64,000 nucleotides of DNA from Cinnamomum chago (lineage: Eukaryota; Streptophyta; Magnoliopsida; Laurales; Lauraceae): positions 17,140,501 to 17,204,500 of the forward strand of contig CP142456.1 of the NCBI GenBank assembly GCA_038049695.1, read 5' to 3'. Below the pieces are notes generated by a model. It worked only from the letters and a program-made list of their open reading frames with translations, did not search any database and was not told the DNA's origin. Positions 1 to 10,937 of this stretch are shown piece by piece (the stretch's first letter is position 1; the number at the start of each line of letters is the position of its first letter). The translations under genes were made by a program, and so were the position numbers.

Positions 1-517
1 CTGAATGTGACAAATAGGCATGCATGCATACATGTACATATGAATGCATAAAAGTTTGTGTGTACGAATATAATAGCTCCATATTGGTACGCTTGTGAGG
101 CCACCTAGAACCATGTCAAACATTGGGGTTGAAGTGGGGTAGGGAAATCTGAAGGCTTGTGCATGGATTAGGTAAAATCCGAAATCAGTATAATTAGAGC
201 ATTATAGATACAGATTTTGAAGCCCTAAAGTCCCAACAGAGAAGATTTTGGTTGGCGAAAGTGATGATATTATCTACATCGAAATTTTTTCTTATTTTTT
301 TATAAAGGATAAATGAAGTAAAACAGTTCGTAATGATGATAAAAGTGATGATATTATCTAAATCAATATTTTTTTTGTTATTTTTATCCAAAGGATAAAT
401 GAAGTAAAACAGTTCGTAATGATGATAAAACTTCTCATACCTATTACACAGTTATGAACATGCCACTTAATCCTACCAACTGAGAATAGGGAGTATCAGA
501 AGATAGAGAAAGGGTAC
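1..517. other. non-coding flank (candidate MADS intron 2)
   Basis: No exon is recognisable here on either strand. If the 518-596 exon is real, this is the start of the intron downstream of it, and the next exon (start of the K domain) lies beyond the left edge. The only structure seen is a two-copy tandem duplication at 261-427. Confidence 0.4.
261..427. repeat. two-copy tandem duplication, 84-bp unit
   Basis: The unit starting GTGATGATATTATCTA at 261 restarts at 345. Both copies end in the same stretch that includes AAACAGTTCGTAATGATGAT. The copies differ by a few bases and by the length of a T run. This looks like a simple local duplication. Confidence 0.8.
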
Positions 518-596
518 CTTTTCGTTTTCTGTTGCTACATTGACAACGTCAATGATTTTTGAGTGCTCCTGATAGCGATCGATTGTCTTTTCCATT
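518..596 (-). CDS. candidate exon 2 of a MIKC-type MADS-box transcription factor gene
   Basis: On the minus strand a 79-bp open block is bounded by a pyrimidine-rich acceptor ending TTTCAG and a donor GTACCC. It reads as one leading base plus 26 codons beginning MEKTIDRYQEHSK and ending ATENEK. In MIKC MADS genes, exon 2 encodes the I-region straight after the MADS domain. It is commonly near 79 bp and starts with a (S)M-x-x-T-I-x-R-Y motif, as seen in the TM3/SOC1, AP1 and AG clades. Length, phase, motif and splice sites all agree with that. The clade is not decidable from 26 residues; the tail looks slightly SOC1-like. Exon 1 should lie at higher coordinates and exon 3 beyond base 1, and neither was found. 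The alternative is an isolated gene fragment. The family is inferred from motif recognition only. Confidence 0.62.
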
Positions 597-2563
597 CTGA
601 AACAACCCAAAATATAAGATGTCAACACTAGATTAACTCATGTTGATTGGCAAGCATACTGCAATTTTTTGCACCAGATGATTAACTACTCTCAAATTAA
701 AAAAATAAAAATAAAAAACAGAAAAGCCAACAGCCAAAATTCATCAATGAGGTACAAAGTCATCAATCGTTTACTTGTAAATTGAACGGCCAACATAGGG
801 TGAAGGATCAGTGGAGCTAATGATAAACTACATGGTTGGCACCTTAATCAAATGATACATGCATGCCTAACATATGAATCAGCACTAACACTAAAGCTAT
901 TAAAGCTCATTTGCATTATTGTGTCATATGCTTAAGTGCTAAACTCTCAGTATATAATTATCTGCTTGGATGGATTGTAGTGAACTAATAGAAAATTCAT
1001 TCATAGACAAGGTCCTTAAGTAGCATTTCGTTGCGAGAGCATGATAATAAGCAACTTGCACTTGATAAAGGCAGAATTATGCCTTACAGAACGATTTTGA
1101 GGGGCCAAGAAAAGAAAAGGTATCATCCAGCTGGTGGGGTATTGGAAAAATTAATGGAATTGATTTTTTCTTCATTTGATAATTGACAGATTTACAAAAA
1201 GCTTGTCATCCGATATTTTCCAGGAACAATGCAAAACACATTAGGCAAAGTCATTTGGTGGAATTAAAATGATTCTAGGAACTCAATTCGTGCATCATCA
1301 ATAGCATATGCACAAGATGGGAATATTTACAATAGAATGTATCTTCAAAGCTAATAAAGATGTAGTTAACATGATCTCCAGTTCATCAAATGTAGTAAGA
1401 TTCTCATTGGAATTATATCCAGTGTTTGGTTACCGTAATCATTGGAGAGCAATTCAAGTTTGCAGATTGTTGTTTGCAAGATCCAAGATGATCATGGTTG
1501 ACAGGGTATATATAAAGGCTGAGATTGTTCGCTATTATGAACTGTTTAATTCATAGCTTTTTTTTACTGTTTGATTGGTTTACCTTTCTTTGGGCTTGTA
1601 ATTCATGGATCACTTGATTCTATGGTGAACAGCTCATTTTCAAGGATTTTGATTGGCTCAGTTCACTACTCTTTCTAAAGATGGCCTTTTCCTTTAGACA
1701 AAAAAAAAAAAAAAGTCGAAATATCCCATGATCTTTTCCCTCTTTCAATAGTTGAATATGGATGTCTGCTGCCTCTATATCTACTTTATCCCAAATGGCT
1801 GCAGATCTAGCATTTGGGGATTTTTTCAAATCTTTTCTATCTGTAAGCATTCTTAGAAAAGCCCACAACACCAATGGTACAGTTAATTGAAAATGGGAAT
1901 GCACTAAAAGAAACAGGAAGATCTATTTAAAGCCTCTAAATGATTTTGGGTGGCTTCTTTTGAGAGGTCGGATTATGATCCTGTGTGAGATGGAACTTAG
2001 TCCATTTGTAACGCAGATCCTGACATGGTTTCTTTGAATTTTGAACGCACGTCTTGACTCGAAACCAAATTGAGCCACAATCAAGACTGTCATGACCTAG
2101 ATGAATAACAAAGATTGAGCTGATCTGGGTGATGGACGTGATTAAGGCATGATTAGGGAAATTAATTGATTAAGAAAAGAAGAAAATTATTGAGAGCTAA
2201 TTAAGTAATTTCAGACGACAAACTCTATTAATGATTTAGGTCATTAGTTGAAAGGTAGCCATCTTATGTTGATAGCATGCCATTTGTGCTAGATCTAGTA
2301 ATGATGTGCCACAATCTGTATTCAATGGTTAGAATGCAACTCAGATCATAGCCAATGGTCATATTCAAGAGAGAGAAAACAGCTCAAATAGGGAAGCCAA
2401 ATCAGACAAGAAGTGGGAGACCTCAATATAATAAATAGGCATGTGCTCTCATTCCCTTTCCTCAAACCTCAGGCACATCTCAGTCTACTTCTCGGCCATA
2501 CCCTCATACTCCTCCCACTCCAATCCTCTTTCTTTCTCTACAGCCTCTCTCATCACATGCCCA

Positions 2564-2565
<2 letters not shown>
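597..2565. other. non-coding, no element recognised
   Basis: No transposase, reverse transcriptase, exon or clear repeat boundary was seen. A poly(A) run lies near 1699-1714. This is candidate intron sequence upstream of the 518-596 exon. Confidence 0.4.

Positions 2566-2601
<36 letters not shown>
2566..2601. repeat. (CT)n microsatellite
   Basis: About 18 uninterrupted CT units follow a pyrimidine-rich stretch beginning near 2450. CT tracts of this kind are common in plant 5' UTRs and promoters, but no coding start was found next to it. Confidence 0.95.
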
Positions 2602-2603
<2 letters not shown>

Positions 2604-2639
2604 GTCTGCAATCTAGAAACCCTGGATAGCTAATTGGGT

Positions 2640-3850
2640 TTGGGGAAAATCAAGGACACAAAAAATTTGACAAATTCAACTTACACATGCAAGTAAACAA
2701 ACCTAACTTATTGCACACAGTATTGGAATGCAAAAGTGCAAAATTTGCTCCATAAAATGAAATTTTAATCCTATCTTTGACCAATGTTACTCGTAACGTA
2801 AAAATTGGGCAAAATCTAGCCAAAGTTCTATGAGAAGCCTTCTCCACATCAAGTCTTGCCTCTTGGGAGTCGAAGACAAAGATTCAATAACCTAGTGAGT
2901 CATTTGAAGACAATTGAAGACAACAAAACCCAAAGCAGCATGCCTTGCCTTAAAAGAAATGTCTTGTACCATCAACAATCAGAAGCCCCTCAAAACGCGG
3001 ATCGAGCCTGAAAAAGAATCAAAGATCAAACAGGGAAGAAACAAGCAGATGTACTGACTTTTGGACAGTCGGTAGGTACACCTTACATTCAGCTGACATA
3101 CTAGCTGAATAGCCTTTTCTAGAGTCAGCTGGTGCATCGATTGAGCAGTCAGCTGGTGCATCAATTGAGCAGTCGGTTGGTACACCTTACAGTCAGCTGG
3201 TGCATCAACTGAGCAGTTTCAACAGTTTTCCCTTTAGCAGCCAAACAGTTCCAGAAATTGTTCTTTTTTAATTCAAAATTGCTCCAACCATTCCCACACC
3301 TATATAAGGCTATAATAGGCATGTTGGGAATGCAATTCAAAGGATTATCAAGGAGACTCTACAATTTAGAGAACATCAAGAAAACCTCTCCTTACTTTCC
3401 AAAACTACCAATCCATAGGGTAAAACTCTGCAAAACCTTCTTCAAAGTATCTCAAACCTTTTATTCAAGATCCTCAACCTCTTGAGAGTCCCTTAAGAGG
3501 GTAAAACTAAGTCCTATTGAAATTTCCACACCCCTTACATTTGAAAAACCACAAGTCCTTTAGGATTTTCTTCATCCTCCTTATGAAGTTTGGATGTCCT
3601 TGATACAGTTGTGTACATCATTCTAGCTATTCCCAACAACTCCCTTGGGTCTTCAATTTTGCTACCCATAAAATACAAGTGATGGACTTCAAAGATGCCT
3701 AATTGGCTATCTACAAACCCTTTGGGAAAACCACACTAAAATTTCGGTAGAGACATCCAAACCGTTGGCAGCCTCTTCAAAAGGAAGGAAGAAAGACAAA
3801 CTTTGCCTGCATTATCACTAGCTGACTACAATAGCAGTGATTGGCTAGTG
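2640..3850 (+). mobile_element. LTR-like sequence, family and ends unresolved
   Basis: Three near-identical short units with the core GTCAGCTGGTGCATC lie at about 3124, 3148 and 3192, with diverged relatives from 3060. A TATA-like box (TATATAAGGC) follows at about 3301. Short dispersed repeats followed by a TATA box are typical of the U3 of a plant LTR, and the 41.6-kb element here has a similar layout. I found no TG/CA ends, primer-binding site or target duplication, so this is an inference. Confidence 0.35.
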
Positions 3851-4199
3851 CACTGTATTTGTAATTATTTTCTAGTTTTTTGCATTCTTTCTATATTCAC
3901 TCATGTAAGGTCATCTAAGGCTAGATGGGAGACTAGTAAAAATGAAAATGTAAACAACTTGCACCCACAAGGCCTCTGGCATTTGTTCCCATATAATACA
4001 AATTTGAGGATTGAACGAGATACAAAATTTCTTTTCTTCATGTTTTCTGTCTTTGAATGTCGTAAATCACACACCACAAACCTCACAATTTTGTCCAATA
4101 GATTTGTATAAACATTAACTCTTAGATTTTTGCAACGGTGCAAGCATTAACTTCTCTAACAGAGAAACGAAGAAAGAGGAAAGACTTGCATTATTATTG

Positions 4200-4338
4200 G
4201 ATGGAAATAGGAAGGGAAGAGGAGGGATTGCTTGACAGGCTAGCCCACAAGCCTAGCGTGGCAGTGCAGGGCCTGGGCGTGCTCAGGACAGGCCGGGACA
4301 TGCTGGGCCTGGGTAGTTTAGCCTAGTTTACATCCCTA
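4200..4338. mobile_element. possible terminus of a non-autonomous hAT element
   Basis: A GC-rich stretch with repeated GGCCTGGGC/GGCCGGG motifs ends in TTTACATCCCTA. Read inwards on the minus strand this is TAGGGATGTAAAC, close to the terminal inverted repeat of many plant hAT elements. The opposite terminus and an 8-bp duplication were not found, so only one end is proposed. Confidence 0.35.
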
Positions 4339-5099
4339 AGCCACACGCATAATTATATAATACATCATTACATATATTAATAAGACAAGGAGCCAGGGTA
4401 AGATGGGGGCGGGCATTTCAAAATCTGGCCCTTTGGCAGTGATAAACCCTTCATTTTTATGGGCCATATCAGGCTCCCTTGTGTGAGGGCTGGATATACG
4501 AACCCATGTGACATCCGCATGTCAAAATCCTCCTTTCTGTTTTAACAACTCACAAATTTTCATTCTTTCTTTTTATTAACATACATTTGTAATACACACC
4601 AAAATTAGTATCAATCTACTAATCATTTAGGTGATAAAGTATAATGTGTATTTCATAATCAATGTTTAAACCTTTCAAAGAAAATGGTTCAGAAAATATT
4701 AAAAGAATCAGTGTTTAAACATACTGAATTAGTCCTGTTATTAGCTCATCGAATTTGATATGAGAATTTAATAAACATACCCTAAAGAGATTTTCGACTT
4801 AGGATGATTGTAGCTTGGAGGTCTGAACAGCTGAATCACGAATCAGGTGGGTAACTATGATCCGACCTTGATCAACAAAGGAAGGGATCAAAATAATAGA
4901 GGCAAATTATTTGTTTTCAATTGCTATAGGTGAGGTGATTAAGTTCCGGGAGATGTCAAGAGATCAAATAAAGGAGCACCTAAATGGTTTTCTATTTTCT
5001 TAGAAAATCTGTCTGGGATTTGCCGGAATTCAAGCATGGTGTTTGTCTCTGGAAGCTATGAAGCCTCAAATTGAAAAGGGTGATTTAATGGTTTTATTG
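4339..5099. other. non-coding, nothing recognised
   Basis: AT-rich sequence with no long open frame, no domain and no repeat ends that I can support. Confidence 0.4.
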
Positions 5100-5402
5100 G
5101 AAAATCTATTTGGAATCTACTGGAATTCATATCGGAGCATGTTTGTTCAAATGGATTTATGGGCATGTATATTTGCATGGAATTGGAATACATTGGAATT
5201 CATTGATGGATGGGCCTATTTGTTCGCATTGAGTTTGAACACATATGAAGTAATTGACTCAGATTGGGCAGTTTAAATGGGCCGGTTTGCTTACATGCAT
5301 TTATGGGCCTATTTGTATGTATGAATTTTGAATAAATAGGAATTCATTGATGGATGGGTGTATTTGTTCACACGAAATTTGAATACATATAAGTAATTAA
5401 TT
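5100..5402. repeat. degenerate interspersed repeat, left part
   Basis: Motifs such as TTGGAATTCATTGATGG and GGGCCTATTTGT recur every 60-100 bp with drift. Related sequence resumes at 10,665-10,760, right after the Copia element, and again at 13,830-13,990 after the solo LTR. It was one degenerate array before both insertions. Confidence 0.6.
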
Positions 5403-5407
5403 GAAAT

Positions 5408-5646
5408 TGACACGAGCTCAAAAGAGAGAAATATTGGATTGTAATTGTCTATCTCTGTATGAGATTTCCATTCATTATATTGACACTACATGCCTTGTTT
5501 AGGCTATAAATTAGTAATCACAATCTAATTTACACAAGGATATGACCTGTACAATCTTTGACTATATCCTACGTATATTACAGCTGGGCTGGATATAATT
5601 GGGCCTGGATTTGTGCAATAAGAGAGCTGAACTGGGCTTCTTGACA
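5408..5646 (-). repeat. Copia-1 3' LTR
   Basis: 239 bp with TG/CA ends, matching 10421-10659 with two substitutions. It lies directly downstream (minus sense) of the polypurine tract, so it is the 3' LTR. Confidence 0.97.
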
Positions 5647-5657
5647 TCCCCCTCAAA
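5647..5657 (-). other. Copia-1 polypurine tract
   Basis: On the minus strand TTTGAGGGGGA directly precedes the 3' LTR. This is the expected plus-strand DNA primer site of an LTR retrotransposon. Confidence 0.9.
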
Positions 5658-7590
5658 TTGATGATGTTGAGTCAACAAGCAACAATTTGCCAACCAAGAA
5701 CTGATGACGTGGTCTTGGAAGGCTCTTGGTAAAAATGTCTTCAACTTGAAGTCCAAATGATATATGTGGAAGGCTAATGGTGTCATTTTTAAATTCATCC
5801 CGGATATAATGACAATCCACCTCAATATGCTTTGTACGCTCATGAAAAACAAGATTTGAAGTAATCCGAATGGCACATGTATTATCAGCATAAAGGGGTG
5901 TTGGAGATGTTTGAGGAAAGCCAAGCTCAGAAAGCAATCCACGAAGCCATACGATTTCTGAAGAGGCGGCAGACATAGCACGATATTTAGCTTCAGTGGA
6001 GGATTTGGACACTTTATCCTGTTTTTTACATTTCCAAGAGAGCAATGAGTCCCCTAAAAACATGCACCATCCTGTCGTTGATCTCTTGGTATCCAAACAA
6101 CCAGCCCAATCGGCATCAGAGTATGCTGTAAGAGATAGTGTGTTTCCAACGGGAAAGAACAAACCACGAGTTGGAGTGCCAAGAATGTAACGAATGATGC
6201 GCCGGACAACAATTAAATGTAAGTGACGTGGTTGCATCATAAACTGGCTAACAAGGTTAACAGCATATGAGATATCGGGCCGGGTAATTGTGAGATATAC
6301 CAAGCTGCCTACTAATTTGCGATATAAGGTGGCATCCGAAAGAAGATCGCCCGTATCCTGAGGCAATTTAACATTGACTTCAAGAGGAGTATCAACTGGG
6401 GTAGAGTTCTGTAGACCGGCCATCTCAATGAGGTCCAATGCATATTTATGCTGATCAAGAATTATGCCTTTTTCTGAGTGATGAACTTCCAAACCCAAGA
6501 AATAGGTAATGGGACCTAAGTCCTTCATATGGAATGATTCATTAAGTGAGGCTTGAAGTTGGCGAATCATTGATGAATCAGTTCCAGATATGATGATATC
6601 ATCCACATAGACAAGTAATACAATAATCCCAGCTGATGTGCGATGAAGAAAGAGAGAAGGGTCAGATGGACTCTGTTGAAAATGAAGGCGAAGAAGGGTA
6701 TAGCAAAAATTTTCAAACCAAGCTCTAGGTGCTTGTTTGAGACCATAGAGGGATCGACGTAAGTGAGCAACGTCATCACTGGTAGAACTCGAAATGCTAG
6801 GTGGAAGTTTCATATAGACTTCCTCTTTTAGATCCCCATGCAGAAAGCCATTCTTGACGTCGAACTGATAAAGAGGCCATGACTGTGAAGCTGCAGTTGC
6901 TAACACCATGCGAACTGTGGTCATTTTTGCGATCGGAGCAAATGTCTCATCATAGTCAATACCATATTCTTGGCGATTACCAAGTGCGACGAGGCGCGCC
7001 TTATGACGATCCAACGAGCCATCAGGTTTAAGTTTGATCGAAAAAACCCATTTACAGCCAATGGGTTTTACATGAGATGGGCAGGACACAATATCCCACG
7101 TGTGATTTGCCCGAAGGGCATCTAACTCTTCCTGCATAGCTTTCTTCCAACAGTCATGTTTCACTGCCTGCGAATACGAGTTAGGAATAGTAACAGTAGA
7201 TAAGGCAGCAAATAAAGAAGTGTGAGTGAAGCCATATCTGTCTGGGGGACGAGCGTGGCAAGTGGATCGCCTAAGTCGAAGCGACGGTGGAGCAGGAGCA
7301 GGAGCAGAAGAAGGATCGGGTTCTGGTGGCGGATCAGGCGGCGGGGAATGATCCGCAGGGGATGGTAACTGTGGAATATCTTTGTGACGACGCCTTTCAT
7401 AGACGATGAGAGGTGGAGCAACATCATTAGTAAAATTGGGTAAGAGGGAGACAGAGGGAAATGAATCTTTGTGATTTGAAAAGAAAAGCTGATTTTCCAA
7501 AAAAATTACATTCCGAGAAACTCGGATGCGATGAATGACTGGATCATAACAAAGAAATTTTGGTGAGAGGCATAGCCCAGAAAAGCGCAC
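5653..7590 (-). CDS. Copia-1 reverse transcriptase and RNase H part of pol
   Basis: A 645-codon open frame. A proline-rich linker with chromodomain-free spacing is followed by copia RT landmarks: CKWVFSIKLKPDGS, ARLVALGNRQEYGIDYDETF, QFDVKNGFLHGDL, LYGLKQAPRAWF and the catalytic YVDD. RNase H follows with AYSDADWAG, SSTEAKYRAMS and KHIEVDCHYIRD, and the C terminus has the copia-typical DIFTKSLPR. All catalytic motifs look intact. In a working element this protein copies the RNA into DNA inside the virus-like particle. The frame is separated from integrase by a frameshift near 7545-7575: the end of the 7506-7727 frame and the start of this one encode the same SHQNF-xx-YDPVI junction. The proper start is therefore not the first Met here but upstream gag-pol. 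It is classed as pol RT/RNase H with high certainty; the copia lineage is not assigned. Confidence 0.93.
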   Translation of the reverse strand: MRFSGLCLSPKFLCYDPVIHRIRVSRNVIFLENQLFFSNHKDSFPSVSLLPNFTNDVAPPLIVYERRRHKDIPQLPSPADHSPPPDPPPEPDPSSAPAPAPPSLRLRRSTCHARPPDRYGFTHTSLFAALSTVTIPNSYSQAVKHDCWKKAMQEELDALRANHTWDIVSCPSHVKPIGCKWVFSIKLKPDGSLDRHKARLVALGNRQEYGIDYDETFAPIAKMTTVRMVLATAASQSWPLYQFDVKNGFLHGDLKEEVYMKLPPSISSSTSDDVAHLRRSLYGLKQAPRAWFENFCYTLLRLHFQQSPSDPSLFLHRTSAGIIVLLVYVDDIIISGTDSSMIRQLQASLNESFHMKDLGPITYFLGLEVHHSEKGIILDQHKYALDLIEMAGLQNSTPVDTPLEVNVKLPQDTGDLLSDATLYRKLVGSLVYLTITRPDISYAVNLVSQFMMQPRHLHLIVVRRIIRYILGTPTRGLFFPVGNTLSLTAYSDADWAGCLDTKRSTTGWCMFLGDSLLSWKCKKQDKVSKSSTEAKYRAMSAASSEIVWLRGLLSELGFPQTSPTPLYADNTCAIRITSNLVFHERTKHIEVDCHYIRDEFKNDTISLPHISFGLQVEDIFTKSLPRPRHQFLVGKLLLVDSTSSI

Positions 7591-8773
7591 TTCGCAGATT
7601 GAGCTGTCAGCTTTGTTCGTTCAGTCGGAGGAAGATGAACAAAGCACACACAACCAAAGGTGCGCAAATGAGTGTATGTTGGTTGTGTGTTGAAAAGTCT
7701 ATAATATGGAGATTGATAAGATAGCATCGGAGAGGGGAGACGATTGATTAAGTGAACTGCAGTAGCTAATGCTTCTGGCCAAAACTTAGCCGGAACCGAT
7801 GATTCTAAAAGAAGGGAACGAACGGTATCAAGAAGATGCCTGTTTTTCCGTTCGGCAACTCCATTCTATTGAGGAGTATATGGACATGATCTCTGTGATA
7901 AAATCCCTTTGGTTTGCAAGAAATTTTGAAACCGGTGGGACATATACTCCCCCCCTGAATCGGAGCGAAGAATCTTGATACTTGTAGAAAACTGATTCTC
8001 AACATAAGCAAGGAATTTTTTGAAAACATCAAAGACTTTCGATTTAGAATGCAACAAATACACCCATGTGAACCGACTATGATCATCTATAAATGTGATG
8101 AAATATTTGTAGTGAGTATGAGAAATTACGGGAGTAATGCCCCATACATCACTATGAATAATGTCAAAACATGCAGAAGCCACAGAATGATGCATAGGAA
8201 AAAGAAGTATCTTACTTTTACCAAGTTTGCAAGCTTCACAATCAATAGAATGAAAAGAGACTTTATTATTATGAATGATCTTAGCATGAGGATGGCCTAA
8301 TCTGTTATGCCGGAGCCTCCAAACATCCTGAGAAGATAAACTGGAGAAAGCAAAAACATCTTTATTAGGAGAGGGAGAAGACAGGTGAATAGGAAAAAGA
8401 CGACCACATTTAGGCCCCTTCGCGATCACTCTCCCCGACGCTTGATCCTGCACAACACAACCGGAGCGAGAAAAATGGACATTACAATTATCATCAAGAA
8501 GTTGTCCCACAGAGATAAGATTGGTGGTTAAAGATGGAGAAAGAAAAACATGTTTAAGAGGCATAGAATTTGAAGCATCACCAACAGCAACAATGGGAAG
8601 ATGTTCACCATCGCAGTATGAATTTGGAGATCACCGGTATACTTTTGAATATTAGAAAGATGAGCAGGAGATGAAGTCATATGATTGGAAGCACCGGAAT
8701 CAAAATACCAAGGAGTGGATGCAATTGGATGATTAGCTGAAATTCCATGAGCTGAAAAAGCATTAATGATCAT
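7506..8773 (-). pseudogene. Copia-1 protease and integrase part of pol (broken)
   Basis: The protease active site WYFDSGASNHM lies at the start (8528-8773 frame). A frameshift after IHTA leads into the 7866-8564 frame. That frame carries the integrase zinc-binding HHCC region (RLGHPHAKI ... CEACKLGK) and the core catalytic residues in HSDVWG, FIDDHSRFTW and SDSGGEYMS. It then stops at TAG (7866-7868) where TPQQNGVAERK is expected; the stop is explained by one CAG-to-TAG change. The frame resumes past the stop, and part of the integrase C-terminal domain (FGCVCFVHLPPTER) is in the 7506-7727 frame. In an active element protease cleaves the polyprotein and integrase inserts the cDNA. Here at least one stop and two frameshifts make it a pseudogene. 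Confidence 0.92.
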
Positions 8774-8785
8774 TTGTTGGATAGC

Positions 8786-9747
8786 CTAAGGAGTGATCGA
8801 AGGAGGGGGCCTAGAAGCAGGTGGGCGAGAAGACATGACTGATGGAGAAGCAGCATCGGAAGAGGCAGTTGCAGTTGTAGTATGGTAGGCTCGAGAAGTG
8901 CGATTTTGTGGCCTCTTTCTGCATTCAGCAATAACATGCCCATTGGCTTTGCAGTAATTGCAAAATTTCTGTTTGCACTGTGATGCATAATGACCAAATG
9001 ACTTGCAACTATAGCACTGAACCTTGCTTAAGTCACGTCCCTGAGAATTTCCTTTAGCAGCATAGGCCACCTGATCTGAAGAGTCGCTATTAGTAACATA
9101 AGCAACCTCGAGAGGAGGAGTGGAGACATGCTGTTTCAATGCATGTTGAGTTATTTGGCTCTGTTCGTCACGCAGAAGTTCATTAAGACATTCATCTAAG
9201 GAAGGAGAACGGATCTTGCTCATAAGACTAGAACGGACAACTTCATATTCCGGTCTTAATTTCATAAGAAACTGGTCACGATGACTGATGCCTGTAGTTG
9301 TTGAATCTCTAAAAGTGTTGCATCAGACACTTTAGCATATTTTATTTCATCATATTCAGCCCACAAATTCAGAAAACCGGAGTAATAATCTTGAATGGAA
9401 GATGTGCCTTTAGAATATTGAGCGATCTCAAGCTCAAGTTGATACTGACGGGCAGAGTTCCCCTGATGATAGACTTTCTTCAAGTACTCCCACATGACCT
9501 TGGAAGTTTTGTACGGTTTGAGATTGAGTATATACTGAGGTTCCACAGATCCAAGTATCCAAGTTTTGATTTTGGCATCTTTAGTATTCCAAGATAAAAA
9601 AAATTTGTCATCGTCTTGGGGCTTCAGATTCGTTCCAGATATATGTCCCCACATCTCCTTACCTTCCAAGTAAACTTGAAATTGGTAAGACCATGAGGAA
9701 TAATTTTTCCCATTGAACTTGATTAGTGTAAGTTCAGATTTCTCCAT
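8786..9747 (-). pseudogene. Copia-1 gag (nucleocapsid) with two zinc knuckles, frameshifted
   Basis: The most likely start is the Met at 9745-9747, reading MEKSELTLIKFNGKNYSSW. This is the start of a copia-type gag (UBN2-like) domain that forms the virus-like particle. A longer frame reaches 9861 but adds unrelated leader sequence. A frameshift near 9262 moves into the 8786-9265 frame. That frame carries two CCHC knuckles in tandem, CYSCKSFGHYASQC and CNYCKANGHVIAEC, which bind RNA. It ends with TAG at 8786-8788 just before the protease frame resumes with AIQQMI, again compatible with one CAG-to-TAG change. Confidence 0.88.
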
Positions 9748-9959
9748 TAGTCTCAATATATTAAGACAGATCCACAATAAACAATCTAAACAAGGGAAAT
9801 AAGAGGCTGTAGATATAAATCTGGCAAAAGAAATATCAGCAGCAGAGCCCAAAAAATCCACAATACAGTTCAGAACAGTGAAGAAGTCGAAGCATGCACA
9901 GAACAGTGCAGAATACCCAAAACGAGCCTCTTCGTCAGTGGAAGAATTTCCACGTGGGC

Positions 9960-10407
9960 CCCACCAGATGATCTATGGACATATCAGAGGTTGGAGATGA
10001 AAGGGTAGATGATTTTCGCAACTACTGGAAGAAGTCCCACTCAAAATGGATCAAAATCCACAATTTTGAACGGTTGTGATGAAAACTTTGGGACAAAACT
10101 GAAATACCAAAAAAAATGGTAGATGGCCTACCTCTGATGAGCCAAAATTGCTGGAAAAATCACCATAAATAAGAGGAATACCAGGCGACCCTAATTGGCT
10201 TATTCCGCTGGTGTCGTGAGATCGATCTCAGGTGGGCCACGTTTGATCCAAGATGATCTGAGATGATCAGCGCTGATCAGACTGATGAGAGGTTTCTTCG
10301 AAGGCTTCCAGAGATGGAAGATGAACTAGGAGGGATCTATGGACCCCTATATCTTGAAGAGAATGAAACACCTGACCATACAAGACCATAAGATTGTTGT
10401 CGAAGAC
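9960..10407 (-). other. Copia-1 untranslated leader
   Basis: Non-coding sequence between primer-binding site and gag. It shares long stretches with the leader of the second Copia element (about 22,725-23,400), including CAGGTGGGCCACGT and TCAAAATCCACAA blocks, although the LTRs of the two elements are unrelated. Confidence 0.8.
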
Positions 10408-10420
10408 GGCTCTAATACCA
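10408..10420 (-). other. Copia-1 primer-binding site
   Basis: On the minus strand TGGTATTAGAGCC directly abuts the 5' LTR. It is one base off the common TGGTATCAGAGCC, complementary to the 3' end of plant initiator-Met tRNA. Confidence 0.9.
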
Positions 10421-10659
10421 TGACACGAGCTCAAAAGAGAGAAATATTGGATTGTAATTGTCTATCTCTGTATGAGATTTCCATTCATTATATTGACATT
10501 ACATGCCTTGTTTAGGCTATAAATTAGTAATCACAGTCTAATTTACACAAGGATATGACCTGTACAATCTTTGACTATATCCTACGTATATTACAGCTGG
10601 GCTGGATATAATTGGGCCTGGATTTGTGCAATAAGAGAGCTGAACTGGGCTTCTTGACA
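10421..10659 (-). repeat. Copia-1 5' LTR
   Basis: 239 bp with TG/CA ends, followed outside by the target duplication copy GAAAT (10660-10664). Confidence 0.97.
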
Positions 10660-10664
10660 GAAAT

Positions 10665-10937
10665 AGCCCTGTCTTTCACATGAAATTGGAATACTAGGAA
10701 GCATTGATTTAGTTGGATCTATTTGTACTGAGGAAGTAATTTATTCAAATGTGTTGTTTGTACATAAAAAGTTATTGATTCTTTTTTTTTTCTTTTCTTT
10801 ATTTACTTTTTTATTTATTTTTATTTTTATGTTTTGGCTATAAGGAAAATCTATATTACCGAAAGCAAAAGCTAGAATCCTCCGGAAAATAAAAACAGCC
10901 ACTTACAAAATATTAGCCGCCATACAAGCTCCAAGGA
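10665..10937. repeat. degenerate repeat, middle part
   Basis: Resumes the array seen at 5100-5402 (ATGAAATTGGAATAC ... ATCTATTTGTA) and then passes into a T-rich stretch. The first copy of the AAGGA duplication of the next element is at 10933-10937. Confidence 0.6.

Larger units (their letters stand above)
5408..10659 (-). mobile_element. complete Ty1/copia retrotransposon (Copia-1)
   Basis: Two 239-bp LTRs (5408-5646 and 10421-10659) start TGACACGAGC and end CTTCTTGACA. They flank an internal region holding gag, protease, integrase, reverse transcriptase and RNase H in copia order on the minus strand. The 5-bp target duplication GAAAT is present at 5403-5407 and 10660-10664. A polypurine tract and a primer-binding site abut the LTRs. 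I count two differences between the LTRs (about 0.8%), so the insertion is recent. Despite that, the reading frame is broken by at least two in-frame stops and several frameshifts, so this copy is unlikely to be autonomous. Confidence 0.97.

Noticed and set aside
2413-2629. Two plus-strand frames across the (CT)n tract at 2.57 kb
   Set aside because: They translate the microsatellite; there is no conserved domain, splice context or start evidence.
5996-6190. Plus-strand frame opposite Copia-1 RNase H
   Set aside because: An antisense shadow of the pol frame with no features of its own.
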